Made by a program: the position numbers and the translations under genes
In this document: positions 43,444 to 50,381 of the stretch, piece by piece
How the letters are laid out: every line of letters starts with the position of its first letter
How positions within the stretch are numbered: position 1 is the first letter of the stretch
DNA from: Candidatus Rokuibacteriota bacterium
GTDB lineage: Bacteria > Methylomirabilota > Methylomirabilia > Rokubacteriales > CSP1-6
Reading direction: 5' to 3'
Assembly (NCBI GenBank): GCA_016184125.1
Contig: JACPDG010000064.1
Span: forward strand, 1 to 64,000
Length of the DNA: 64,000 nucleotides
Notes under the pieces: model-generated
Databases searched by the model: none
The model's input: only the letters and a program-made list of their open reading frames with translations
Told to the model about the DNA's origin: nothing

Positions 43444-44610
43444 ATGCCGGTGACGGCCGGGAAGCTCTGGAGAGACGAGCGGGGGATGGCGTTGCCGACG
43501 GCAATGATCGTCCTCGTGATCCTGATGGCGCTGACGTTCGCGTTCTCGTCGCTGGCCACGACGGAGCCGTCCATCAGCCGCAACCACTCGATGTCGGCGC
43601 AGGCGCGGGGGTACGCCGAGTCGGGGGTCGAGCGCGCGATCTGGGCGCTCAACAACCCGGGGCACGCGTCGGGCATCGACACCGCGCCGGAGCTGTACGA
43701 CGGCACCGGCAACGACTTCCTCGCCGTCTCGGCGAACGGCGGCTTCACCGTCGCCGTCGCAGGCGCCGCGAACGACCGCACGATCACCGCGGTGGGCTGG
43801 GCGCCGGACAGCACCGGGCAGCTGCGCGCCGCGAAGAAGATCCAGCTGACCCTGACGAAGCTCACCTGGGGGACGACCTCGCCGAACTGCGCGCTCTGCA
43901 TCAAGGGCAAGCTCGACGTGGGCGGCAACGCGGAGGTCGACGCGCGGTCGGGCACCTGCAGCGGCTCGCCCGCGCCCGCGGGCGGCACGGTATCGACGGG
44001 GACGACGACGCGGACGGGCTCCTCCAACATCTACGGTCCCGGGAACGACATCGCCAACGAGGGGGCCGACATGCCGGCGAGCCAGCCGGACGGCGAGGTG
44101 AACTACTCGCTGACCACCGAGGATCTTCTCATCCTCAAGAGCATCGCGCAGGCGAACGGCAGGTACTACCAGGGCGCTGTGACCTTCGACGGTTCGAACG
44201 CGCTGCCGTCCGGAGGCGGCGTCGTCTTCGTCGATACGACCACCGGCGCGGACCTCACGACGACGCCGTCGATGACGCCCACGGAGCAGATGGGCAACGT
44301 GACGATCACCGGGAACCAGACGTTCAACGGATGGATCATCGCGATGGGCGACATCACCGTGAGCGGCACGGTGAGCCTCACCGGCACCGTCTACGCGCGC
44401 AACGACTTCGTCTTCAACGGCAACGGGACGATCACCGGGAACGTCACCGGCGAGAACAAGCTCGGGACGCTCCGGTCGTCGGTCGACGCCAGCCTCGGCG
44501 GCAGCTCGCGGATCGTCTACAACTGCCAGGCCGCGAAGACCGGCGGCGGGACGATCGCGTCCGGGTGGCAGGTCAAGCCGCAAACCTACCGGGAGGTCGA
44601 CGGAGTCTGA
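43444..44610 (+). CDS. PilX-like pilus protein with C-terminal solenoid, fourth copy
   Basis: 388 aa. RDERGMALPTAMIVLVILMA gives the basic leader and hydrophobic helix of the PilX group; the next segment LATTEPSISRNHSM and the later LTTEDLLILKSIAQ parallel the gene at 5864. The C-terminal region repeats (G)NVTITGNQTF, DITVSGTVSLTG and GTITGNVTG, a beta-solenoid-like pattern. GAGGGA lies 5 nt before GTG 43441 and 8 nt before ATG 43444; ATG is preferred. Transcribed from the sigma-54-type promoter at 43322 and convergent with the type IV pilin gene. Role inferred: pilus assembly or tip protein. Confidence 0.72.
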   Translation: MPVTAGKLWRDERGMALPTAMIVLVILMALTFAFSSLATTEPSISRNHSMSAQARGYAESGVERAIWALNNPGHASGIDTAPELYDGTGNDFLAVSANGGFTVAVAGAANDRTITAVGWAPDSTGQLRAAKKIQLTLTKLTWGTTSPNCALCIKGKLDVGGNAEVDARSGTCSGSPAPAGGTVSTGTTTRTGSSNIYGPGNDIANEGADMPASQPDGEVNYSLTTEDLLILKSIAQANGRYYQGAVTFDGSNALPSGGGVVFVDTTTGADLTTTPSMTPTEQMGNVTITGNQTFNGWIIAMGDITVSGTVSLTGTVYARNDFVFNGNGTITGNVTGENKLGTLRSSVDASLGGSSRIVYNCQAAKTGGGTIASGWQVKPQTYREVDGV

Positions 44611-44613
44611 CGC

Positions 44614-44716
44614 GCTCGGAGGGGGGCTTCGCCCAACCTGTGGTCGAGGAGCGCCACGGCTTTGCCGGGGCGCTCCGAGCGTTGGGGGGTTTGGGGGGCA
44701 TCGATAGTCCCCCCAT
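44614..44716. repeat. G/C-run double-hairpin repeat plus fragment
   Basis: A fragment (44614-44632, CTCGGAGGGGGGCTTCGCCC) is followed by a complete copy (44644-44716) between the convergent PilX-like and pilin genes. The core hairpin GGAGCGCC-ACGGC-TTT-GCCGG-GGCGCTCC could act as a terminator in both directions. Confidence 0.8.
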
Positions 44717-44733
44717 GAAAGAAGGTCGGCCCG

Positions 44734-45288
44734 CTACGGGAGCCGCACCGTCGTGCCGTCGCCGCTCGCCGAGATCGTGTAGGTGCCGTCCGTCGCTGTC
44801 GTGTAGGAGTAGGCGCCCCAGCCGGACGGCGAGGCTGGGACGGCCACGAGGAACGGTCCGGCGGTCTGCCCGAGCTCGTTCTGGGAGCTCTGGGTCAGCG
44901 ATGCGAGCGCGACCGGCAGGCTTCCATTGTGCGACGCGTACAGCGTCACCGCCCCGACCATCGAGCGCGCGTCGCCGTACGCCTTCGCGACGCGGGCGCG
45001 CTGGTGCATCGACGAGTAGATCGGGAACCCGATCGCGGCGAGCACGCCCAGGATCGAGACAACGATCATGAGCTCGACGAGGGCGAACCCCCCGGTGCCC
45101 GCGCGGTGTCCGGGTGCGGGGCGCCGAAATTTGTCAGCGGGCGTGGCACGTTTGTCACCGAGGGCGGCCAGCGTCGCGGCACGATCGGTGAGTGCCGGCT
45201 CGTGCGCGAAGCGCCATGTGTTGACCAAGTCCGCGTCACGCGAGTACTCTCGGGTTTCCGCGGCGCCGAGGTCTCGTTCGGGGTGCAT
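44734..45288 (-). CDS. type IV pilin (PilA/PilE/GspG-like) with unusually long leader
   Basis: 184 aa. A prepilin cleavage site G67/FALVE (Glu72 at +5) is followed by the canonical hydrophobic helix LMIVVSILGVLAAIGFPIY and a short pilin body ending in beta-type sequence (mature length about 117). This is a major-pilin or pseudopilin candidate, unlike the PilV/W/X proteins at the left of the window. The leader would be 67 residues from the only ATG (45288), or 47 from a TTG at 45228; leaders are usually under 30. The sequence before the cleavage site has no closer in-frame start. Divergent from the TPP enzyme gene. Confidence 0.78.
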   Translation of the reverse strand: MHPERDLGAAETREYSRDADLVNTWRFAHEPALTDRAATLAALGDKRATPADKFRRPAPGHRAGTGGFALVELMIVVSILGVLAAIGFPIYSSMHQRARVAKAYGDARSMVGAVTLYASHNGSLPVALASLTQSSQNELGQTAGPFLVAVPASPSGWGAYSYTTATDGTYTISASGDGTTVRLP

Positions 45289-45338
45289 GACGGCTCAGCA
45301 GTCTAGCAATCGGGATGCCGAAGGCGAGGAGCGTCGAC

Positions 45339-47000
45339 ATGGCGAGGATGACAGGGGGCGAGGCGCTCGTGCAGTCACTGGTGCGCGAAGACGTGCGGGC
45401 GATCTTCGGGCTGCCGGGTGTGCAGATCTACGGCGTGCTCGCCGCACTGCGCGACGAGCCGTCGATCCGCTTCGTCGTCACGCGCCACGAGGGCTCGACG
45501 AGCTACATGGCGGACGGGTACGCGCGGGCGCGCGGGACGTTCGGTGTCGCGCTCGTCGTTCCCGGGCCCGGGCTCCTGAACGCCTCGGCCGGACTGTCGA
45601 CGGCGTACTCCGCCTCCTCGCCGGTGCTGATGATCGCCGGCCAGATCCCGAAGGCGCAGATCGGCAAGCGCCGCGGTCTGCTCCACGAGGTGCACGACCA
45701 GCTCGACGCCGTGGCGCCGGTCTCGAAGTGGCGCCGGCGGGTGCTCGAGGTGCCTGACATCCCGGCCGCCGTGCGCGACGCCGTGGTGCAGCTCGAGACC
45801 GGGCGCCCGCGTCCCGTGGTCATCGACATGCCGCCGGAGACGATGCAGGAGGAGGCCGAGGTCACGCTGCTGGCCCCCGCTGCGGTCAGCCGCCCCGCGG
45901 CAGACGACGCGAGCATCGATCGCGCGGTGCAGGCGCTCGCCTCGGCTCGGCGGCCGCTCATCTATGCCGGCGGCGGCGTTCACGCGAGCGGCGCTCACGA
46001 GGCGCTCGCGGCGGTGGCCGACTACCTCCAGGCCGGCGTCGTCCAGTCACCCGAGGGCAAGGGCGCGGTGAGCGACGCGAGCGACCTCTGTCTCGGCGCC
46101 GCCGTGTGGCCGGGCTCGCCGCTCCGGCAGCATGTCGAGAGCGCCGACGTCGTGCTCGCCGTCGGCTCCCGCCTGGTGCTGGCACCGATCACGCCTGCCC
46201 AGCAGGTCGTGCAGATCGACGTCGACGTCGAGGAGATCGGCCGCAACCACGGACACACGCTTGGTCTCGTCGGGGACGCGCGGGCGACACTCGATCGCTT
46301 GCTCGAGGCGCTCCGGGCCGCCGGACCCGCGCGCGAGTCGCGCAAGGGCGAGTACGCCGCGATGCGCGCGCAGGTGGCGGAGGCGGGACGGCAGGAGCCA
46401 CAGGACTCGATCCTCGGCTCGCTGCGCGCCGGCGTTCCCGAGGATGCGGTGTTCGTCGCCGGCATGACCCAGATCGGGTACTACTCGCGGCCGTTCTGGC
46501 CGGTGTGGAAGCCGCGCACGTACCTGACGTCGTCGTACTCCGGCAACCTCGGCTACGAGTACCCGACCGCGCTCGGCGCGAAGGTCGCGTGCCCCGACCG
46601 GCCCGTCGTCGCGGTGATCGGCGACGGCGGCTTCCTCTACCACTCCCAGGAGCTCGCGACCGCGGTCCAGCACCGCATCAACGTCGTCGCCGTCCTGTTC
46701 AACGACCACGCGTACGGCAACGTCGCGCGCGACCTCGACGACGGATGGGGCGGCAGCTACGGCGCGGAGCTCGTGAACCCGGACTTCATGAAGCTCGCGG
46801 ATGCCTACGGCGTGGCCGGCATGCGCGCCAAGGAGCCGACGGACGTCGGTCGCCTGGTGCGCGACGCGGTCCAGCTGGACCGCCCGGTGCTGATCGAGGT
46901 GCCCGTCGCGCGCATGCCGCGGCCGCTCTTCTTCGCGCAGCTCCGTCCGCCGCAGAAGTACCGCGCCCGTCAGCGGGCCGTCGGCGGCGGGAGCAGCTGA
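45339..47000 (+). CDS. acetolactate-synthase-like TPP enzyme
   Basis: 553 aa thiamine diphosphate enzyme of the acetolactate synthase/benzoylformate decarboxylase superfamily. N-domain with the catalytic Glu in VVTRHEGSTSYMADG (near residue 46), a middle domain, and the TPP-binding domain with GDGGFLYHSQELATA ending at FNDHAYGN. The exact substrate is not readable; no FAD/quinone loop is clear. The ATG at 45339 is preferred because GAGGAG lies 8 nt upstream; ATG 45315 is in frame. Its last 31 bp overlap the convergent phosphatase gene. Confidence 0.85.
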   Translation: MARMTGGEALVQSLVREDVRAIFGLPGVQIYGVLAALRDEPSIRFVVTRHEGSTSYMADGYARARGTFGVALVVPGPGLLNASAGLSTAYSASSPVLMIAGQIPKAQIGKRRGLLHEVHDQLDAVAPVSKWRRRVLEVPDIPAAVRDAVVQLETGRPRPVVIDMPPETMQEEAEVTLLAPAAVSRPAADDASIDRAVQALASARRPLIYAGGGVHASGAHEALAAVADYLQAGVVQSPEGKGAVSDASDLCLGAAVWPGSPLRQHVESADVVLAVGSRLVLAPITPAQQVVQIDVDVEEIGRNHGHTLGLVGDARATLDRLLEALRAAGPARESRKGEYAAMRAQVAEAGRQEPQDSILGSLRAGVPEDAVFVAGMTQIGYYSRPFWPVWKPRTYLTSSYSGNLGYEYPTALGAKVACPDRPVVAVIGDGGFLYHSQELATAVQHRINVVAVLFNDHAYGNVARDLDDGWGGSYGAELVNPDFMKLADAYGVAGMRAKEPTDVGRLVRDAVQLDRPVLIEVPVARMPRPLFFAQLRPPQKYRARQRAVGGGSS

Positions 47001-47506
47001 AGCAAGCGCTCGAAGCCGAGCTCCAGGCAGCGCGCGATCTCGTCGCGCGCGGCGCGAAACGCCTCCTCGCCCTGGGCTGCGGGGTCCGCGATGTCGCCGT
47101 GCTCGCCCGCGAGCTCGCGGAGCGTGAGCACGAACTGCCCGTCCAGCTCGGTTCGAGCAACAGTCGAGCGCCCGGGCGGGCGATTGTCGCTCGAGCTCCC
47201 GGCGAAGCCGCGGATCACGTCGCGCTGCGCGGCGGTCATCGTGAGGATCACGGCGGCGCCGCTCACCAGCTCGGGGTGCTGGCGCAGATCGGTGGACGTG
47301 AGCGTGTCTTCCGCGAGGCGGATCCCGATCTCGCGCAGCACGATGCGCGCGTCCAGCGACGGCAGCATGCCGTCGCGTGCGTAGAGGCCGACCCCGCCCG
47401 ACGCGACACGCACGGGTACGGCGCCGTGGCGCGCGGCGAGCATCCGCTCGAGGATCATCTGCGCCATGATGCTGCGCGCGGTGTTGGCCTGACAGACTAT
47501 TAGAAT
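46970..47506 (-). CDS. low-molecular-weight protein tyrosine phosphatase/arsenate reductase family, with in-frame palindrome
   Basis: About 178 aa. The start ILIVCQANTARS is the P-loop of this family (C-x5-R-S, with QANTA in place of the usual TGNTC), followed by SGG, and later LAGEHGDIADP with the general-acid Asp. These enzymes dephosphorylate Tyr residues or reduce arsenate. Residues ~104-119 are encoded by palindrome P3, inserted just where relatives have a short loop before F(V/T)LTLRELAG. The family normally starts 2-3 residues before this P-loop; here only ATT (47506) lies there, and the first upstream ATG (47611) is inside a G/C-run repeat. The start is therefore uncertain. Confidence 0.75.
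   Translation of the reverse strand: MLIVCQANTARSIMAQMILERMLAARHGAVPVRVASGGVGLYARDGMLPSLDARIVLREIGIRLAEDTLTSTDLRQHPELVSGAAVILTMTAAQRDVIRGFAGSSSDNRPPGRSTVARTELDGQFVLTLRELAGEHGDIADPAAQGEEAFRAARDEIARCLELGFERLLQLLPPPTAR
47151..47197. repeat. ~50-bp palindromic element, copy P3, inside a gene
   Basis: Hairpin with arms TTCGAGCAACAGTCGAGCGCCC and GGGCGGGCGATTGTCGCTCGAG, with four mismatches, inserted in frame in the phosphatase gene. It encodes a basic, Pro/Ser-rich peptide (SDNRPPGRSTVART) not expected in the family. Confidence 0.8.
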
Positions 47507-47507
47507 G

Positions 47508-47635
47508 TGGGGCCCCGAGATGGCCCCCCATACCCCCCCGGCGCTCGGAACGGCCGCGGCGCAGCCGCGGCCGTCCTCGGGAACCCGCGGCGTGCCTGGG
47601 GGCCCCGGCATGGCCCCCCATCCCGAGAGGCCCGC
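47508..47635. repeat. G/C-run double-hairpin repeat, extended
   Basis: Copy between the leftward SDR and phosphatase genes. GGGGCCCCGAGATGGCCCC is followed by CCCCCCC, a CGGCCGCGGC..GCCGCGGCCG hairpin and a second GGGGGCCCCGGCATGGCCCC. It runs up to the phosphatase P-loop codons, so it forms that gene's whole leader. Confidence 0.8.
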
Positions 47636-47655
47636 TGCTCGGTCCTCCGCCACGC

Positions 47656-48642
47656 CTACCCCCTCTCGTGCGGCGGGGTCCAGAGCTCGTGGTCCTGGCC
47701 CACCGATTCCCACTCGGTGTCGGGCACGCTGTCGAGGCGCGTGCCGAACTCGATGCTCGGTGGCGGTTCGAGCTCCCGCCCGAGCGTCTTCGGGAACACC
47801 TCTGCGAGCTCCTCCGGATTCCACCGGTGGCCGGCGCGGATCGCCCGCGCCGCGCGCGGCTGCGCGAGGATCGTGTAGCGGTAGCCGCGTGCGTGGAACA
47901 CCTGCCCGTTGACGTTCGCGGCGGCGTCGCTCGCCAGGTACACGACGAGCGGGGCGACGTTGTCCGGATCTCGGTCGGTGCCGGCCGCGAGCTCGCTCGG
48001 CCACTTGCCGGTCTTCTCGAAGACCTCGCGGGCCCGCGGCGTCGTGTCCGCCATCCGGGTCGCGCCGCTCGGCATGACGGCGTTCACGGTGACGCCGTAC
48101 CGCGCGAGCGCGTTCGCCGACGACCACGTGAGCCCGATGATGCCGTTCTTCGCCGCGGCGTAGTTCGGCTGCCCGGGGGAGCCGAGCGCCGACACGGACG
48201 ACATGTTGATGATCCGGCCCGAGCGCCGCTCGCGCATCAGCACCGAGGCGGCGCGCATCGTGTTGAACGTGCCCTTGAGGTGCACGGCGATGACCGCGTC
48301 CCAGTCCTCCTCGGACATGTTGAAGATCATCCGGTCGCGCAGGTTCCCCGCGACGTTCACGAGAATGTCGAGGCGGCCCCAGGTCGAGACCGCCTGCTCG
48401 ATCATCGCGCCGGCGGCGCCAAAGTCCACGACGGACCCATAGTTGGCCACCGCCTCGCCGCCCGCCTTCGTGATCTCCGCGACGATCTCGTCCGCCGGGC
48501 CGCGCTCGCTTCCATCACCGGCGATGCTCGATCCGAGGTCGTTCACGACGACGCGCGCCCCGGCGCGCGCGAAGGCGAGCGCGATGCCGCGGCCGATGCC
48601 GCGTCCAGCGCCCGTGACGACTGCCGTCTTGCCGTCGAGCAT
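47656..48642 (-). CDS. SDR-family oxidoreductase with C-terminal extension
   Basis: 328 aa short-chain dehydrogenase. NAD(P) motif TGAGRGIGRG (residues 11-20), NVAGNLRDR, catalytic Ser in NMSSVSALG and YAAAK (Tyr/Lys near 156-160). The catalytic core ends near residue 250. A further ~75 residues (ILAQPRAARAIRAGHRW onward) match the tail found in 3-hydroxyacyl-CoA-dehydrogenase-type SDRs related to peroxisomal multifunctional enzymes. Acyl-CoA substrate likely but unproven. The second ATG (48642) has AAGGAG 6 nt upstream; the first (48648) would be too close. Confidence 0.85.
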   Translation of the reverse strand: MLDGKTAVVTGAGRGIGRGIALAFARAGARVVVNDLGSSIAGDGSERGPADEIVAEITKAGGEAVANYGSVVDFGAAGAMIEQAVSTWGRLDILVNVAGNLRDRMIFNMSEEDWDAVIAVHLKGTFNTMRAASVLMRERRSGRIINMSSVSALGSPGQPNYAAAKNGIIGLTWSSANALARYGVTVNAVMPSGATRMADTTPRAREVFEKTGKWPSELAAGTDRDPDNVAPLVVYLASDAAANVNGQVFHARGYRYTILAQPRAARAIRAGHRWNPEELAEVFPKTLGRELEPPPSIEFGTRLDSVPDTEWESVGQDHELWTPPHERG

Positions 48643-48658
48643 GCCCATCTCCTTTGAT

Positions 48659-48732
48659 TGGGGGGATTATCGAAGCCCCCCAAACCCCCCAACGCTCGGA
48701 GCCGTCCCGGGGGACCCGGGACGGCCCTCGAC
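48659..48732. repeat. G/C-run double-hairpin repeat (CCGTCCCGGG type)
   Basis: GGGGGGATTATCGAAGCCCCCC, a second C-run pair, CAACGCTCGGAG and the CCGTCCCGGG/CCCGGGACGG hairpin. The hairpin part is identical to the tandem units at 1-118. It lies between the leftward hydrolase and SDR genes. Confidence 0.85.
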
Positions 48733-48743
48733 CATCCGATGCG

Positions 48744-49514
48744 TCATGCGGGAAGCGAGTCGAGGAAGCTGCGAAGGATCCGGTTGAAGGCGTCGGGCTG
48801 ATCCAGGTTCGCGGAGTGCCCGGCGTCCTCGATCACTTCCAGCCGGGAACCGGCGATCTTCGAGGCCATGTAGCGGGTGGGCGCCAGGAACGGCTCGTCG
48901 CGATCGCCCACGACGATGAGCGTCGGCATGCGGACCGACGCGAGGCCGTCGATCACGCGCGCGTCCTGCTGGGCGAGCATGCCGCGCGCGGCGAGCGCGA
49001 GCGACCTCGCCGACCGGTGGTCGCCCATCGCCTCCCGCATCTCGCGGCTGCGTCCGGCGAGCGCCTCGAGCCCGCGCGTCTCGAGCTCCTGCGCGCGCTC
49101 CTCGGCCCGCCGGTTCCAGGCCGCGCGCGCCTCGGGGTTGCGAAAGCCGGGCCCCGTGTCGGCCAGGACGAGCGCACGCACCATGGCGGGATGCGCGAGG
49201 AAGAACGCGAGCGAGACGTAGCCGCCGAGCGACAGGCCGCCGACGACGGCGCGCGCGACGCCCAGGTGGTCGAGCAACGCCTTCATGTCGGCGACGGTGG
49301 CGTCCGCCGAGTAACAGCCGGGATCGTCCGGACACTCGGTTGCGCCGTGCCCTCGCATGTCCCAGCTGATCACGCGGTAGCGGTCGGCGAGCGCCGTGCG
49401 CTGCGCGTCCCACATCCGGCCCGTCGCGGAGTAGCCGTGGGAGAGCAGCACGGCGGGGCCCGAGCCCTCGACGTCGTAGCGGATCCGGATGCCGTTCAGG
49501 TCAGCGTGGGGCAC
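48744..49514 (-). CDS. alpha/beta hydrolase, enol-lactonase/haloperoxidase-like
   Basis: 256 aa alpha/beta hydrolase fold: oxyanion region LLSHGYSATGRMWD, nucleophile elbow GGLSLGGYVS (Ser near residue 97), acid in VVGDRDEPF and His in DAGHSANLDQP. Closest in style to 3-oxoadipate enol-lactonases and esterases; substrate unknown. The GTG at 49514 has GAGGAGGGATCAC directly upstream, a strong ribosome site, so longer upstream frame is ignored. Same strand as and 28 bp after gspB. Confidence 0.85.
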   Translation of the reverse strand: MPHADLNGIRIRYDVEGSGPAVLLSHGYSATGRMWDAQRTALADRYRVISWDMRGHGATECPDDPGCYSADATVADMKALLDHLGVARAVVGGLSLGGYVSLAFFLAHPAMVRALVLADTGPGFRNPEARAAWNRRAEERAQELETRGLEALAGRSREMREAMGDHRSARSLALAARGMLAQQDARVIDGLASVRMPTLIVVGDRDEPFLAPTRYMASKIAGSRLEVIEDAGHSANLDQPDAFNRILRSFLDSLPA

Positions 49515-49542
49515 GTGATCCCTCCTCTGGCGGACTCGTCCG

Positions 49543-50379
49543 TCACTGCCGCAGCACCACGCGCGGTCCTTCTCCACCCAGCACGACCGCGTCCGGGGTG
49601 ATCTTCTCGATCACCAGCCGGCCCTGAACGCGCTGGCCCTCGACGTAGCGCTGGCCGTTGATCCAGGCCGAGCGCTCCGCCGGGTCGTCCGCGTAGACCA
49701 GGACCTCGAGCTTGAGGTCGCTGCTGCGCGAGCCGAAGACGCGACCCCCCCTCTTGCCGGCGTCCGCCGCGCTCTCGGTGTCGCCACCGCGCACCGACCC
49801 GGCCGCCGCGCCGGCGTCGTGCGCGCCCGATCGGCTCGCCGGTGCCGCCTCGGCGCGCGGGTGGAGTGCGTCGTCGCGCGCAGCGCCCGTCCCGCGAGCC
49901 GGTGTCGGACGCGCCTGGAGCGCACGGGGGCTCGTCGCGCCACCGGAACCGTGCTCGGCAATCGCGCCCACCGCACGACCTGGCGCCGTCGGCGATGCGG
50001 AGGAGGCGGCTGGATGAGCGGGGGCCGATGGCGGCGGTGTGCCGGCGATCGGGACGCTGCCCGTTCCAGGCGGGCCTCCCGGCACGGGATTCGCTGCGTT
50101 CGTCGCCGCAGCGCCGGCCGGGTCGCCGGGCGCGCCCGCGGTGGCGACCACCCGCGGCGCGCTCGCCTGCGGGGCGCCGGCCGGCGGGCCCACCTCGCGC
50201 GTGACGCCGAAGAGCAGCGCGAGCGCGACCACGTTCACGGCGACCGCGCCCCCGCCGATCCAGGGCCAGAGGTGGCGACGCTTCCGCTCGGCGGGCGTGT
50301 GGATCGTTCCGAGACTCGGGACACGTCTGAGGCGCCGGTCCCGTTCCGCCTTCTTGAGCGCGTCGAGGATGTACGACAC
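49543..50379 (-). CDS. gspB: GspB-like general secretion pathway protein
   Basis: 278 aa. The start MSYILDALKKAERDR is the hallmark of GspB/PulB proteins. One membrane helix follows (about 38-59, PWIGGGAVAVNVVALALLF), then a long Pro/Ala/Gly-rich periplasmic linker (about 65-210) and a folded C-terminal domain (LKLEVLVYADDPAERSAWIN through DAVVLGGEGPRVVLR). With GspA it inserts the outer-membrane secretin through the peptidoglycan in type II systems. It starts 2 bp after gspA. No other gsp genes are in the window. Confidence 0.88.
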   Translation of the reverse strand: MSYILDALKKAERDRRLRRVPSLGTIHTPAERKRRHLWPWIGGGAVAVNVVALALLFGVTREVGPPAGAPQASAPRVVATAGAPGDPAGAAATNAANPVPGGPPGTGSVPIAGTPPPSAPAHPAASSASPTAPGRAVGAIAEHGSGGATSPRALQARPTPARGTGAARDDALHPRAEAAPASRSGAHDAGAAAGSVRGGDTESAADAGKRGGRVFGSRSSDLKLEVLVYADDPAERSAWINGQRYVEGQRVQGRLVIEKITPDAVVLGGEGPRVVLRQ

Positions 50380-50381
50380 GG

